DNA of 64,000 bases from Mimachlamys varia. Its lineage: Eukaryota; Mollusca; Bivalvia; Pectinida; Pectinidae. Under the pieces are notes generated by a model. The model made no database searches, was not told the origin of the DNA, and saw nothing but the letters and a program-made list of their open reading frames with translations. This document shows positions 1 to 13,400 of the stretch, piece by piece; position 1 is the first letter of the stretch; each line of letters begins with the position of its first letter. The translations under genes were made by a program, and so were the position numbers. The DNA lies in contig OX392527.1 in the NCBI GenBank assembly GCA_947623455.1, positions 5,700,001 to 5,764,000 of the forward strand. Reading direction: 5' to 3'.

Positions 1-545
1 CTCTCGGCAATTAATTAATTTCAGTACCCCAAGCCATTTGATCCCCCTTGGCAATTAATTAATTTCAGTACCCCATGCCATTTGTTCCCACCTTGGTAAT
101 TAATTTCAGTACCCCATGCCATTCGTTCCCCCTTGGTAATTAATTTCATTACCCCATACCATTCGTTCCCCCTTGGTAATTAATTTCAGTACCTCCTGCC
201 ATTCGTTCCCCCTCGGCAATTAATTACAGTACCCCATGCCATTCAATCCCCCTCGGCAATTAATTACAGTACCCCATGCCATTCGTTCCCCCTCGGCAAT
301 TAATTACAGTACCCCATGCCATTCGTTCCCCCTTGGCAATTAATTACAGTACCCCATGCCATTCATTCCCCCTCGGCAATTAATTACAGTACCCCATGCC
401 ATTCGTTCCCCCTGGGCAATTAATTTCAGTACCCCATGCCATTCGTTCCCTCTCGGCAATTAATTTCAGTACCCCATGCCATTCATTCCCCCTTGGCAAT
501 TAATTTCAGTACCCCATGCCATTCGTTCCCCCTCGGCAATTAATA
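1..545. repeat. 40-bp tandem repeat array (cut by window start)
   Basis: About 13 head-to-tail copies of a 40-bp unit built around cattcgttccccctcggcaa followed by ttaattacagtaccccatgc. Some copies carry an extra taat step or small substitutions such as cattcaatc and cattcattc. The array begins before the window, so its true length is unknown. The short ORF that starts in it is a by-product of the repeat. Confidence 0.93.
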
Positions 546-1860
546 AAGGGGTGAACGTGTACTATAGTTTGTGTAGGGAAATGACACTTTGGGGTATATT
601 TTGTCCATTTTCTGGAGGAAATAATTCCTTCTTGGTGACAATCATCTTCAACGGTAAAATATTTCATATTTGAATTGTTTTTAAAACTCTTGACAAGTAT
701 TGTATTTCACTTTGTTTACATGTTGTTCCAGTATGTACCTATAACATTACTCAGGTGACCACTAAGGCCCTTGGGACTCTTGTTAGCTCAACTCAACTAT
801 ATGTTCCAACAGAAGAAAGAGAGGTAAATCGCTAAAATCTTCTACCTTCCTTATGGATGAATTGGTTTTGATCAAATTTACCATAGAGTATCAATGAAGC
901 ATATGGCTACCCCGGGGTTCAATCCAGTAAGGCAAATAAAGTTAAACCTTTAAAATTCTTCTTACATAGAGGCAATTTTCAACCACTTTACCTAGGGGAG
1001 GGGAGTATTTACATTTACTTATAGAGATATAAGTTTTTAAAACACGATTTTGTCCGGCTATGCATTTGCTCAGTTTTCAAAGGATCTTTTTAAAATTTTG
1101 TGGGAATAGACAGTACAGTATGAAGATGTGCCCCCTGCAGTAAATTTGATTTTGCACCCATTTCAGAGAGTTATTCCCCTTTTATGTAAATGAACACAAT
1201 TTCATCCAGCTATGCATTTGCTCAATTTTCAACAGATCTTTTTAAAATTTTGTGGAAATAGACAATACAGTATGAAGATGTGCCCCTCATTTGTTGCACA
1301 ATTAACTTTAAGGGGGCAGGGGGTATGAGTTGGCCCCCGGATGACAGTTCTGGTTATTATTGTACCTGTGACTTACTGGGAACTGGGCAACTTCAAAATG
1401 TTGTGACAAGGTATTTATTTGTGAAAATAAAAAATGTGTAGCTTGACAGATATAACATGTTCTGACTGCATTACAAGGCTTATCTGCTGTTATACCCACA
1501 ATGTGTAGCTTGACAGATCACGTGCATCCTGGTCGACACATACAGTGCCAGTAATTACCTTTACTGATTAACTATATGAGCCCAATCCTTTTCCAGCTGA
1601 ATACATTACTAGATGGGTATCTATAGTCATGTCACTTTGACAAAACCCGCTAACTATCATATCCTCATTTCAGGTACACATTATATTGAAACGTGTTGCC
1701 TTTGACATGCTTACATGCTTTAAGCTTATTTAATTTTCCTGGTATCTAATAAAAAATGTTCATGGTTCGACTCCTTGAACAATCATGATCTCCTTTACAT
1801 TGACACCTGTGTAGGGACCTGGGAATAATATTTAGTCATGCCCCATCAGCATAGCTGAAA
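546..1860. other. Non-coding stretch with a two-copy dispersed repeat
   Basis: No convincing gene is visible. Around 1030-1300 a unit of about 150 bp occurs twice; both copies contain ctatgcatttgctca and then gatctttttaaaattttgtg and gaagatgtgcccc, with scattered differences, which looks like an old dispersed repeat. A possible splice-bounded segment at 737-827 (ttccag before it, gtaaat after it) is open in one frame, but I do not recognise its peptide and do not call it an exon. Confidence 0.5.
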
Positions 1861-2640
1861 TCCCTGGGCCTGTTGTGATGTCTTAGACAGCTCTCTGTAC
1901 GAACTGAGTGACAACATTGGGCCTGTAGTGATGTCTTAGACAGCTCTCTGTAAGAACTGAGTGACAACATTGTCTTGTAGTAATGTCTTAGATAGTTCTC
2001 TGTAAGAACTGAGTGACAACATTGGGCCTGTAGTGATGTCTTAGACAGCTCTCTGTAAGAACTGAGTGACAACATTTTCTTGTAGTAATGTCTTAGATAG
2101 TTCTCTGTAAGAACTGAGTGACAACATTGGGCCTGTATTAATGTCTTAGATAGCTCTCTGTAAGAACTGAGTGACAACATTGGGCCTGTAGTGATGTCTT
2201 AGACAGTTCTCTGTAAGAACTGAGTGACAACATTGTCCTGTAGTGATGTCTTAAACAACACCCTGTAAGAATTGAGTGACAACATTATCCTGTAGTGATG
2301 TCTTAGACAGCTCTCTGTAAAAATTGAGTGACAACATTGTCCTGTAGTAATGTCTTAGACAGCTCTCTGTCAGAACTGTAATGTCTTAGACAGTTCTCTG
2401 TAAGAACTGATTTACAACATTGTCGTGAAGTGATGTCTTAGACAGCTCTCTGTAAGAACTGAGTGACAACATTGGGCCTGTAGTGATGTCTTAGACAGCT
2501 CTCTGTAAGAACTGAGTGACAACATTGTCTTGTAGTAATGTCTTAGACAGCTCTCTGTCAGAACTGAGTGACAACATTGGGCCTGTAGTGATGTCTTAGA
2601 CAGCTCTCTGTCAGAACTGAGTGACAACATTGGGCCTGCT
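1861..2640. repeat. 53-bp tandem repeat array
   Basis: About 14-15 copies of a 53-bp unit containing gatgtcttagacagctctct and gtaagaactgagtgacaaca. Copies vary at the linker (gggcctgta, gtcttgta, gtcctgta), and one unit near 2370 is shortened. The minus-strand ORFs here translate the repeat and are not genes. Confidence 0.93.
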
Positions 2641-4644
2641 AAATTCAATGTTTTCCTTTTACTAATTTCTATAGTGACGTAATCTAGGAGAAAATTCATC
2701 GGTCAGTGAACCTTTCTTAAATGTGAAAACTGATAAGTACATGTATAAAGTTATATGTCATGAGAACGTAATGACAAGGCAAGCTTGCTTAGTGATGTGT
2801 AAAGGAATGCCTGGTTAATTATGTATAGAAGCACCTGATACAGGTAAAACCTCTGAAACATGCCAGTTCACATCTGCGGGGTTTGTAAACAAAGTGTTGC
2901 ACTTCCTGTAAATAATAACCAGGGGACTCCTAGTGTTCTGAAATCGGCCAACAGTATAAGAAACACCTTATAAGAAGGAATATCTTTTCTGGCACTTTAC
3001 TATTTACCCTAGGTTAGCTTTAATGTCAATATTTATAAACTTGTCCATGACTGGTTTTCTGTACAGCAAATCTACTATAAAACGTTCACTCCATTTAAAG
3101 TAACCAGCTCCTACATATGTACTGGTAGTGGTTTACCTGGTTATAGTAGTGTGCTGTAGTCAGTAATGTGCTGTGCTATGAAACTCGGATCCTGCAATGA
3201 AACTAATGTTGATGTTTCTTTAAATCAACATTTCTGTCTTTCTTATTTTGACAATCAGTTACTCCATCATCATCACAAAATGAAAACAGGAAAGAGAATA
3301 GTGTGCTTCCATTGAACACTCAGTCTCCAGGTTACTTAAAAGTCAGACACTCTACTACTGATCGAGCTATCGGTAATGGGAAATTAATCCCTCCTTTTAA
3401 TTTATTTTGTTACAAGTCTAGTGGACCTTCACATATTTATTCCGACAAAGTTAACTTTAAAAAATCAGCCAGAATTGCTCAACTTCTTCACATGGTGTGA
3501 GATTTAACAAAGTCCTATCATCAATGTCTGAGTATTTATCGTCAATGCCTGAGTATCTATGGTATCTTCATGTGAATGACTCAACATATTTTTTTCACTT
3601 TACATTTCCACAAATACCTTGATCACAGCCCACTGGTGACCAATAAGACTCATATAAGTTTTATGTTTAGGCGGACTGTGTTATGGTCCATTTAACCTGA
3701 ATGCTGTATAATACATTATACAGGGATTAGAAAAACTGCTTTTATATTTAAAATTCTGTTGGTATATTGACATGAGTAGCTTGCAGAGAGAATGGGACCT
3801 GTCTGACTGGGTTGACTTCTAACCAATCATTGCTCAGTATTTTGACACACCCAACACTGAAGCTATTGGGTGATTAAACACTGTTGCAGCAGTGAACCAG
3901 TTTACAAAAGGCCTAGCTCGTGATCTTATTCATAGATCACTTACAGACTTGTAAGATTTTTTTAGTTTACTAAATTTTCATGACTCTCCACAAGTATAAA
4001 CTTCCAATTCAAGACTTAACCATTTAAGTAAATTCTTAATATTAGGTCTGAGACTAGCTGATTAATGTCACAATGATCCAACTATAGAAAAGGGTTAGTA
4101 TCACACTGATTAACTCTAGTAAGAACTAATCAATTGTGATTGTGTCATACTATGGACATTGACAAAGTTAAGGTATTAGTTTGTGAACTCTGACTTCCGG
4201 CGACAAATAGAAATGCACTGAGAAGATTGCCTTTGTCATCTGTCCGGTAACAATTGTTATTAATATTCTTGTATCTTAATAGCAATAAAATGTATCCTAG
4301 TTATCCATATATTTTATTACATTAACATTTGATACAAGCTTTCATTGGATTGCATCATCTAAACATAGAATAATGACTTGGCCTCATTTGATATATAGTT
4401 CAAAAATACATATTGTAGCCAAGTATATATATATATATGCATTTATACAGCACAGCTGTTTCAGAGTTTCATCATTTTTCTCTTGGGATTTAATGTCTAT
4501 GTAGCACATATGGTGAATTTGTTATGCCATAATTTTAATGATTGGCTAAAGTATTTTGCCCCCTCACAAATTTGCTACTGACAGCATTAATGACATTATA
4601 TTGTCTCTTACTAAGTCAAACAGAATAATGTAGCTCCTACAAAG
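2641..4644. other. Non-coding stretch, one weak exon-like segment
   Basis: About 2 kb with no recognisable gene. The one exon-like segment is 3259-3372 on the plus strand: acaatcag precedes it, gtaatg follows it, and it stays open through a serine/asparagine-rich peptide (TPSSSQNENRKENS...). It could be an upstream linker exon of the UBXN8-like gene. However, its end phase does not fit the first confident UBXN8 exon at 13545, so another exon would have to lie between. A short (ta)n run sits near 4425. Confidence 0.3.
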
Positions 4645-7086
4645 TTACATGGGATAGGTCATTGTTATATATCTGTGTCCTACTACATGGGATAGGTCAT
4701 TGTTATATACCTGTGTCCTACTACATGGGATAGGTCATTGTTATATATCTGTGTCCTACTACATGGGATAGGTCATTGTTATATACCTGTCTCCTACTAC
4801 ATGGGATAGGTCATTGTTATATACCTGTGTCCTACTACATGGGATAGGTCATTGTTATATACCTGTGTCCTACTACATGGGATAGGTCATTGTTATATAC
4901 CTGTGTCCTACTACATGGGATAGGTCATTGTTATATATCTGTGTCCTACTACATGGGATAGGTCATTGTTATATATCTGTGTCCTACTACATGGGATAGG
5001 TCATTGTTATATATCTGTGTCCTATTACATGGGATAGGTCATTGTTATATACCTGTGTCCTACTACATGGGATAGGTCATTGTTATATACCTGTCTCCTA
5101 CTACATGGGATAGGTCATTGTTATATATCTGTCTCCTACTACATGGGATAGGTCATTGTTATATATCTGTCTCCTACTACATGGGATAGGTCACATGGGA
5201 TAGGTCATTGTTATATACCTGTGTCCTACTACATGGGATAGGTCATTGTTATATATCTGTGTCCTACTACATGGGATAGGTCATTGTTATATATCTGTGT
5301 CCTACTACATGGGATAGGTCATTGTTATATACCTGTGTCCTACTATATGGGATAGGTCATTGTTATATATCTGTGTCCTACTACATGGGATAGGTCATTG
5401 TTATATACCTGTCTCCTACTACATGGGATAGGTCATTGTTATATACCTGTGTCCTACTACATGGGATAGGTCACATGGGATAGGTCATTGTTATATACCT
5501 GTGTCCTACTATATGGGATAGGTCATTGTTATATACCTGTGTCCTACTACATGGGATAGGTCATTGTTATATACCTGTGTCCTACTACATGGGATAGGTC
5601 ATTGTTATATACCTGTGTCCTACTACATGGGATAGGTCATTGTTATATATCTGTCTCCTACTACATGGGATAGGTCATTGTTATATATCTGTGTCCTATT
5701 ACATGGGATAGGTCATTGTTATATATCTGTCTCCTACTACATGGGATAGGTCATTGTTATATATCTGTGTCCTACTACATGGGATAGGTCATTGTTATAT
5801 ATCTGTCTCCTACTACATGGGATAGGTCATTGTTATATACCTGTGTCCTACTACATGGGATAGGTCATTGTTATATATCTGTGTCCTACTACATGGGATA
5901 GGTCATTGTTATATATCTGTCTCCTACTACATGGGATAGGTCATTGTTATATATCTGTGTCCTACTACATGGGATAGGTCATTGTTATATATCTGTGTCC
6001 TACTACATGGGATAGGTCATTGTTATATATCTGTGTCCTACTACATGGGATAGGTCATTGTTATATATCTGTCTCCTACTACATGGGATAGGTCATTGTT
6101 ATATATCTGTGTCCTATTACATGGGATAGGTCATTGTTATATATCTGTGTCCTACTACATGGGATAGGTCATTGTTATATATCTGTGTCCTACTACATGG
6201 GATAGGTCATTGTTATATATCTGTCTCCTACTACATGGGATAGGTCATTGTTATATATCTGTCTCCTACTACATGGGATAGGTCATTGTTATATACCTGT
6301 CTCCTACTACATGGGATAGGTCATTGTTATATACCTGTGTCCTACTACATGGGATAGGTCATTGTTATATATCTGTCTCCTACTACATGGGATAGGTCAT
6401 TGTTATATATCTGTGTCCTACTACATGGGATAGGTCATTGTTATATATCTGTGTCCTACTACATGGGATAGGTCATTGTTATATATCTGTCTCCTACTAC
6501 ATGGGATAGGTCATTGTTATATATCTGTCTCCTACTACATGGGATAGGTCATTGTTATATATCTGTCTCCTACTACATGGGATAGGTCATTGTTATATAT
6601 CTGTCTCCTACTACATGGGATAGGTCATTGTTATATATCTGTCTCCTACTACATGGGATAGGTCATTGTTATATATCTGTCTCCTACTACATGGGATAGG
6701 TCATTGTTATATATCTGTGTCCTACTACATGGGATAGGTCATTGTTATATATCTGTGTCCTACTACATGGGATAGGTCATTGTTATATATCTGTCTCCTA
6801 CGACATGGGATAGGTCATTGTTATATACCTGTGTCCTACTACATGGGATAGGTCATTGTTATATATCTGTGTCCTACTACATGGGATAGGTCATTGTTAT
6901 ATATCTGTCTCCTACTACATGGGATAGGTCATTGTTATATATCTGTCTCCTACTACATGGGATAGGTCATTGTTATATATCTGTGTCCTACTACATGGGA
7001 TAGGTCATTGTTATATATCTGTGTCCTACTACATGGGATAGGTCATTGTTATATATCTGTCTCCTACGACATGGGATAGGTCATTG
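4645..7086. repeat. 38-bp tandem repeat array, about 64 copies
   Basis: A highly homogeneous minisatellite with unit tacatgggataggtcattg followed by ttatatatctgtgtcctac. Two positions vary nearly independently between units: tatatatctg versus tatatacctg, and tgtcc versus ctcc. Two places (about 5190 and 5471) carry a 14-bp partial unit, where cacatgggataggtc is repeated directly. It ends abruptly at gcccc near 7087. Confidence 0.95.
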
Positions 7087-7266
7087 CCCCACCACAGTAA
7101 GTAAACAGTATATATACAATACAGGGAAAATTTATCATCATTTTTAGCTCACCTGCATGGTGCTACTTAGTGAGGTTTGTTGTTGGTCCATCAATGTCTC
7201 TTTAAGGCTATTAATTCATTAGGACTGGAACATCACTAGGTGAGTGATATATAAAGAGTATGGTAT

Positions 7267-9947
7267 ATAGTAACAGGGACGTATATGTGAGAGGGATAGG
7301 TAACTGACCCATTTGGACGATGGTCTAGCGAGAGCTTTTGTACTTGTGCACCGAACCGTGAAGTTAGCGACAGCGGTTTTCCCCCAGTGTGCGCTTGCGC
7401 AGTAGCTCAACAGATTATTTCCGCTGTCATGTCAACACTCGTGTGTTGATTGCGTTTATCATTTCATACTGGGTATATATGATTAGATTGTGAATTAGTA
7501 GGTCTTCATTTATGATGTTGAATGATTATTGTTGCCACTGTGTCTAGGTATGTTACTGTCTGGTAGATGTAGCTACCAAGCCATGGTTTTGAATCATTAT
7601 TAAAAGTCCGATTCTCGACTTGTCTACCACGGCAAGTGATTCGGAATTCATGTCTTTGTACTAGATTTAGATTTTGAGAAAGATCCACCCAGTAACTAGT
7701 ACTGTCCTTGAATTATCGATCATAAACAATTCACTCAAAATCCAAGATAGTCTCCCGTTAATTATAAATATCCAAGTTATAAAAATGAGTTTTTGAAAAA
7801 AAAAATTTTTTTTGGTTTATTTTTTTTTTTTCTGAGCAAAGATTAAAACAGGGTGGTTAATGTTGTTCAACAGACATGCTGTCAATCTATGTGTGCTATA
7901 TGGTTTTTATACATACCGGTAATCTAACTTAGGAGACCATGTTTATATATAAATCCCTGTTTAGGCAGATTGTATCATTTCTTTGCTTCCTTCAGTTTTA
8001 TATATACGGTCCAAATTATTACATTAACCCGTGTAAAGTTATTTTAATTAATATCCGTATCCTTGTTGATGGTACATTCATGTTCAGGAATTTATACCAA
8101 AGGCTGCATGATATGATCAGATTAATTTCATAAAAAAATAACAGAAACAGAATCTATATATCTATAATTTTAATTTTCTCAAATACATTCGAAATATGAC
8201 AGTCATAATTCTCGCACTTCACTGAATATGTCTTTTAGTCACAAGCAGCGACAACAAACAGATGCTGGAGATTTAAATGATTGGAAGGTTCCTGAATCTG
8301 CCTGGGTCACATACCTGAAAATACATCAATAGATCAAGTTAAAGTTTAATGTCTACTAATCATTTCATCATATCAATGTTTAGACTCTCATTACAATAGA
8401 TAACTCATATTGATACATATAATCTTAAAATCATAATTGTTGATGGCAATGATACCCAGTAGTACAAATATCTAACAGGTGCTCCACTATACATGACATG
8501 TGCATTATGTATATATATTCTTTTTTTTTTGTCAATCTTCTATTCCATAATGAGACTACAAGACAGCATGTGCCCAAGTATTTAGCAAGTGTCCTTTTGC
8601 GTGCATATAGCAGGGACTGTATATACATTACACAGATGCACAATTTACCAGTACATGTTAAGTTTTACAGGAGCTGTACTGCCCCAAATACATGTAAGTT
8701 ACAGGGACTGTATAGGCCTATATACTCTACATATGTAGCCTACGTTCACTACAGAGGCTGGGCGGCCATGGTGTAAAATTGACAATCATCTGTGACGTAT
8801 TTAACTAGTTTCTACCATACACATTTGTCACAAACATGTAGTAATATATGTGAGAATCACTCAGCTTTAAAATGGTTCAAAAATTAAATCGATTGGTCGA
8901 GTAGTTATTGGGATAATTGGTTTCAACCGGAGCAGGTATTTCAAAGACCCGTGTTATTTCCATTCACGAGTGGGCGGCCATGTTGTAAAATTGACAATCA
9001 TCAATGAAATATTTAACTATTTTATATCATACAAATTTGTTACAAACATGTAGTAATACATGTGAGAATCACTCAGCTTTAAAATGGTTCAAAAATTAAA
9101 TCGATTGGTCGAGTAGTTATTGGGATAATTGGTTTCAACCGGAGCAGGTATTTCAAAGACCCGTGTTATTTCCATTCACGAGTGGGCGGCCATGTTGTAA
9201 AATTGACAATCATCAATGAAATATTTAACTATTTTATATCATACAAATTTGTTACAAACATGTAGTAATACATGTGAGAATCACTCAGCTTTACAATGGT
9301 TCAAAAATTAAATCGATTGGTCGAGTAGTTATTGAGATAATTGGTTTCAACCGGAGTAGGTATTTCAAAGACCCGTGTTATTTCCATTCACGAGTGGGCG
9401 GCCATGTTGTAAAATTGACAATCATCAATGAAATATTTAACTAGTTTATATCATACAATTTTTTTACAAACATGTAGTAATACATGTGAAAATCACTCAG
9501 CTTTAAAACGGTTCAAAAATTAAATCGATTGGTCGAGTAGTTATTGAGATAATTGGTTTCAACCGGAGCAGGTATTTCAAAGACCCGTGTTATATCCATT
9601 CATGACCGGGCGGCCATTTTTTGGATCTCCATCTCCATGACTGCGAGAGAAACGAAAATATGACCAAAATCACAGGCGTCAACGCCATCCATACTGAAAC
9701 AATTGTTAATAAAATGTTGTTTAAACAACTTGTATCAACAGTGAACCGTAATGATGGTGCAATACTTACTTCAAGTGGTCTGTTTTCACGGTAATTTCTT
9801 CGATCATCGAAGCGGCGTGGAAGCCATGCGGTAAACGCTAGAGGGCGTTAAAATCAGGGGAGGTAACTGTGAATTCATCTCGCTAGATATTTACAAGCAG
9901 ATAGAGACAGTTACCTATCCCTCTCACATATACGTCCCTGATAGTAA
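7267..9947. mobile_element. Non-autonomous DNA transposon with 33-bp TIRs (hAT- or P-like)
   Basis: The 33 bases at 7274-7306, starting CAGGGACGTATATG, recur as a perfect inverted copy at 9908-9940. The element is flanked by the direct repeat ATAGTAA at 7267-7273 and 9941-9947. The repeat reads as 8 bp (ATAGTAAC) if the terminal C is counted in the target. A 7-8 bp duplication with TIRs starting CAGGG fits the hAT superfamily; P-like elements are the alternative. About 2.67 kb long, with no transposase ORF seen, so it would depend on a helper element. Inside are four exact-period 212-bp repeats. A related terminus-like fragment lies at 52767. Confidence 0.87.
8760..9607. repeat. Four 212-bp tandem repeats inside the transposon
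   Basis: The anchor gggcggccat occurs at 8760, 8972, 9184, 9396 and 9608, exactly 212 bp apart each time. The units share aattgacaatcatc, taaatcgattggtcgagtag and tttcaaccggag, and differ by only a few bases. The repeats lie wholly within the TIR-bounded element at 7274-9940. This suggests amplification inside the element after or during its spread. Confidence 0.93.
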
Positions 9948-10176
9948 CGATAAAATATTTTGTAATGCAGATTAACCTTTTACAGGTGTTTTTTTTTTCT
10001 TTCATTATAAAGGATTTTATGTTTTGCCAATATAAAGCATCGCAGACAAAAATCCATTGAAACTCTGGTTTAAAGTGAAATAACATGAATAACAGTACTA
10101 GTATATTGAGGGTAATTATTTGTACCCCTGTTCCTCTGCTATGTTCTTCCTTCAGGTAGCTGATTCCTTTTTATAC

Positions 10177-11560
10177 ACCTGTCAAAAATGACAGGACGTA
10201 TTATGGTATAGTGTTGTCCGTCTGTACATACGTCTGTCGTAAACTTTTATTTGTCCGGAGATCTCCTCATCAGAACATTTTTGTGTTTTCTTCAATTCCT
10301 CTAAAATTTGGTATGGTACTTCGAAAAGCTATAATATTTAACATATATTACGGGTTTTGTTGAGTTAATTCAAAGATAAAGGCACAATGTAGAAAATGCA
10401 TTTCTGTTGTTAACTGTTGTTTTGTCTGGAGATCTCCTCCTACAGCTTTCAACCGATATCTTTCAAACTTGGTAGGCTTAATCATCGTGATATGAAGTTG
10501 TGTTTTCCTGAATGACAGTTTGATTCAACAATATTTACAAGAGTTCAGTCCCTTTGAAACTTCATATTTGATGCCATTTCAGGCATTATGTAGAAAGTGT
10601 CCGAACTTTTTTGTTTTCTTCAATTCCTCTAAAATTTGGTATGATACATCAAAAAGCTATAATATTTAACATATATTACGGGTTTTGTTGAGTTATTTCA
10701 ACTTTTCACTTAACAGCACTGCATAATTATTTGCAACTGCAAAATATAGGCATTATGTAGAAAATGGATTTCTGTTTTAAATTGTTGTTTTGTCTGGAGA
10801 TTTTCTTCTACAGTTTTCAACCTATATCTTTCAAACTCGGTAGGTCAGAACTTATTTGTATTTGCTTCAATTCCTCTAAAATTTGGTATGATACTTCGAA
10901 AAGCTATAATATTTAACATATATTACGGGTTTTGTTGAGTTATTTCAACTTTTCACTTAACAGCATTGCATAATTATTTGCAACTGCAAAATATAGGCAT
11001 TATGTAGAAAATGGATTTCTGTTTTAAATTGTTGTTTTGTCTGGAGATTTTCTTCTACAGTTTTCAACCTATATCTTTCAAACTCGGTAGGTCAGAACTT
11101 ATTTGTATTTGCTTCAATTCCTCAAAAATTTGGTATGATACTTCGAAAAGCTATAATATTTACCGGTAACATATATTACGGGTTTTGTTGGGTTATTTCA
11201 ACTTTTTGTGTAACAGCATTGCATATTTGCAACTGCAAAATATAGGCATTATGTAGAAAATGGATTTCTGTTGTGAACTGTTGTTTTGTCCGGAGATCTT
11301 CTCCTACAGTTTTCAACTGATATCTTTCAACTTGGTAGGCTTAATCATCATGACATGAAATTGTGTTTTCCTGAATGACAATTCATTTAGACAATATTTA
11401 CTAGAGTTAAGTCCCTTCGGAACCTCTTATCTGATGCAAATTCGGGCATTATGTAGAAAGTTTTTTGTGTTTTCCATACAATTATACATCTGATAGAAAA
11501 TGACGGGCGTATCATGCCTCAGCTTGCGGTGCTTTTGTTAACATTTATCATTCATAAGTT
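10177..11560 (+). repeat. Dispersed repeat with about 249-bp internal tandem units
   Basis: Four related blocks each run through tctggagat, ttcaacc, tatctttcaaact, ggtaggt, aatttggtatgatacttcg and acatattacgggttttgttg. The two middle blocks, starting near 10786 and 11035, are almost identical at about 249 bp spacing. The edges show matching gacaggacgtattatg and gacgggcgtatcatg sequences. A diverged copy of the same family (tctccagagatctcctccta) lies at 21658-21745. No coding capacity is seen. Confidence 0.75.
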
Positions 11561-11645
11561 TAGGGTTTGAACTGTTTGTTGTTTTTACACTCAAATCGCT
11601 ATAGTTGATTGTAGTTAGTTATCATGTCTCATAAGAGTTCTATTA

Positions 11646-11917
11646 CCGTAAAAACCAGTGTATTTTGCACACCAGTGCAATTTGCGCAGGTATTTTTTGC
11701 GGGTAAAATGCTGAAAAAAAGCTTCTTTCAGTGTATTTTACATACCAATGGAAGTAATCCTGACTATCCAATATGGCTGTCGCCTTTCAGAATCGTCACT
11801 CTTCCACTGAAAAATACCTAATATATATTACATCTATATTAGTGTAATTTGCGCATCCCCAATTGGGGGAGTTTATTTTCATTCAAAAAAGTGTGCAGAT
11901 TACATGAGTTTTTACGG
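11646..11917. mobile_element. MITE with TA target sites (272 bp)
   Basis: The left end CCGTAAAAAC and its inverted copy GTTTTTACGG bound 272 bp, and each end is flanked by TA (11644-11645 and 11918-11919). Weaker pairing continues inward (gtgtattttgcac against gtgcagattacat). TA target duplication with short TIRs fits a Tc1/mariner-type MITE. The ORF that overlaps it is not a gene. Confidence 0.72.
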
Positions 11918-12544
11918 TAAGTCTCATAAGGTACAGGTATCTTGAATCCACCAGCCAGGAATATATTAACTTTTTTGTACCTGTGTACAAACAAATGCTG
12001 AATTAGCACACTTCCCAGTATTAAGTAAGGCTAGGATAGGTAGGTCATATTTACTCTCTGAATGTAGGTTATCTAAGTAAATATAATAATAAATATCAGT
12101 GTCAAAGTTCGTACAGATGACATACATTTAAATTGTTTATAGTTTTGATAAGAAACACCCTACTTTTAGTTACTCCAATCATTCCTGCTAATTAGGGCCT
12201 GTGTAAGAGATAGGGATGTCCTATAATAGTTATGGTATCTGTCTGTCTGTCTGTCTGTCATCCATCAGCACTTTTGTTTTCGAACATTATCTCAGAAACA
12301 AGATGGCAAATTTTCTGACATTTTACATGTATGTGCAAGAGGGATGAAAAAAGTTCCTATGGCCAAGGACTAGGTTACTAAAAATAGAACAGAGTATATA
12401 CAGTTACTGTACTATTTTGTTTTTATCTTTCTGTCTTTAATTTCAAAATTTCAAGGTCATTAACAAAGGGACAAAGGTCAATGTCAGATTTATATTTATC
12501 AACCGGTTACCATTTTTCTGTAATAAACAATATTGATTCATATC
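11918..12544. other. Non-coding stretch with (GTCT)n microsatellite
   Basis: No gene is visible. A (gtct)n run of about five repeats lies at 12238-12258, followed by ordinary AT-rich sequence with ccatcagcacttttgttttc, a motif resembling other dispersed repeats in this window. Confidence 0.55.
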
Positions 12545-12905
12545 GGGTAGATTGACAACTCTTCAACTACTTACTGTTCTTGATAAATGGACCAAAGTAC
12601 TGGACAATGGAAATCTTGTCAAGAGATTAGTTCAAAAAACTAAAAGTGTATGGAATATACATCATTCAGTAGTAAGAAAGGAAACAGAGAGTTGTTATTA
12701 ATGGAAATAGCTCAGAATGGAGACTCCACAAGGGTCTGTAATAGGTCCGATACTGTTTGTCATCTACATAAATGACCTTCCAGATAGTCTAGATTCGGAG
12801 GTGTATTTGTTCACGGATGACACAAAAATATTCAGAGTTATAACAGAAGAAAATTATCAAACCCCTCTTCAGGAAGATCAAGGTCAGGCCATGGACATGA
12901 TTTAT
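12545..12905 (+). pseudogene. LINE reverse-transcriptase fragment, internally deleted
   Basis: The stretch 12552-12605 encodes a peptide like the thumb-proximal part of LINE RT (LQLLTVLDKWTKVLDNGN). About 110 bp later comes the catalytic block: [19 protein letters not shown], then FTDDTKIF near residues 33-40 of that reading. In the closely related copy at 32607-33422 these two blocks are separated by about 70 residues, including the first catalytic aspartate block. This copy has therefore lost the core and is dead. It sits in or upstream of the UBXN8-like gene in the same orientation. Confidence 0.85.
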
Positions 12906-13314
12906 AAGAAGAATAATTAAACCAAATAAAATGAATACATTTGATAGAGCACCCTATCCAGCTTACATAAGCTACTTTTACTAGTAAGCACTTTACCATA
13001 CTGTCAGTGCATATATACTCTTTTTGTATAATCAATACAATTAAATGATTGTTTTCTATCAGGAGGTGCCTTATATCAGGCACAATATATTAGTCTTATT
13101 CCACTTTGCTATTATCTTCCTATGTGCATATGTATGCATGTGTGCTAAAGATGTATTGTGTTCTGTTAGTAGTGGGACTGTGCTTCTGATGGCATCTTTT
13201 AAAGTGCCACCTTACTTGAATGCTACAGCATAGATTCTGCATCATCCACCCCAGACTATTTTATACTCAAACTGGGTGTTTGAGTTGTGTGGGCAGGAAA
13301 AAATGCTTTCTCCA

Positions 13315-13400
13315 AATATTCCATGCATGCTACAACTTCAGGGATTAAACCTCAGCCATTTGAGTTGGAGGCCAGAGTGTCAATCACTCTTCCAATGCCC
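13315..13400 (-). repeat. Possible tRNA-derived SINE head
   Basis: Read on the minus strand, tggaagagtgattgacac resembles a degenerate box A, and ggtttaatccc about 35 bases further on resembles box B. I cannot fold a full cloverleaf or see a SINE tail, so a chance match remains possible. Confidence 0.35.

Noticed and set aside
737..827. Segment between ttccag and gtaaat as a UBXN8 exon
   Set aside because: Open in one frame, but the peptide does not resemble the family and the position is far from other exons.
8431..8776. Overlapping 70- and 92-residue ORFs as transposase
   Set aside because: No transposase motif, low-complexity composition, and both lie in the non-coding interior of the TIR element.
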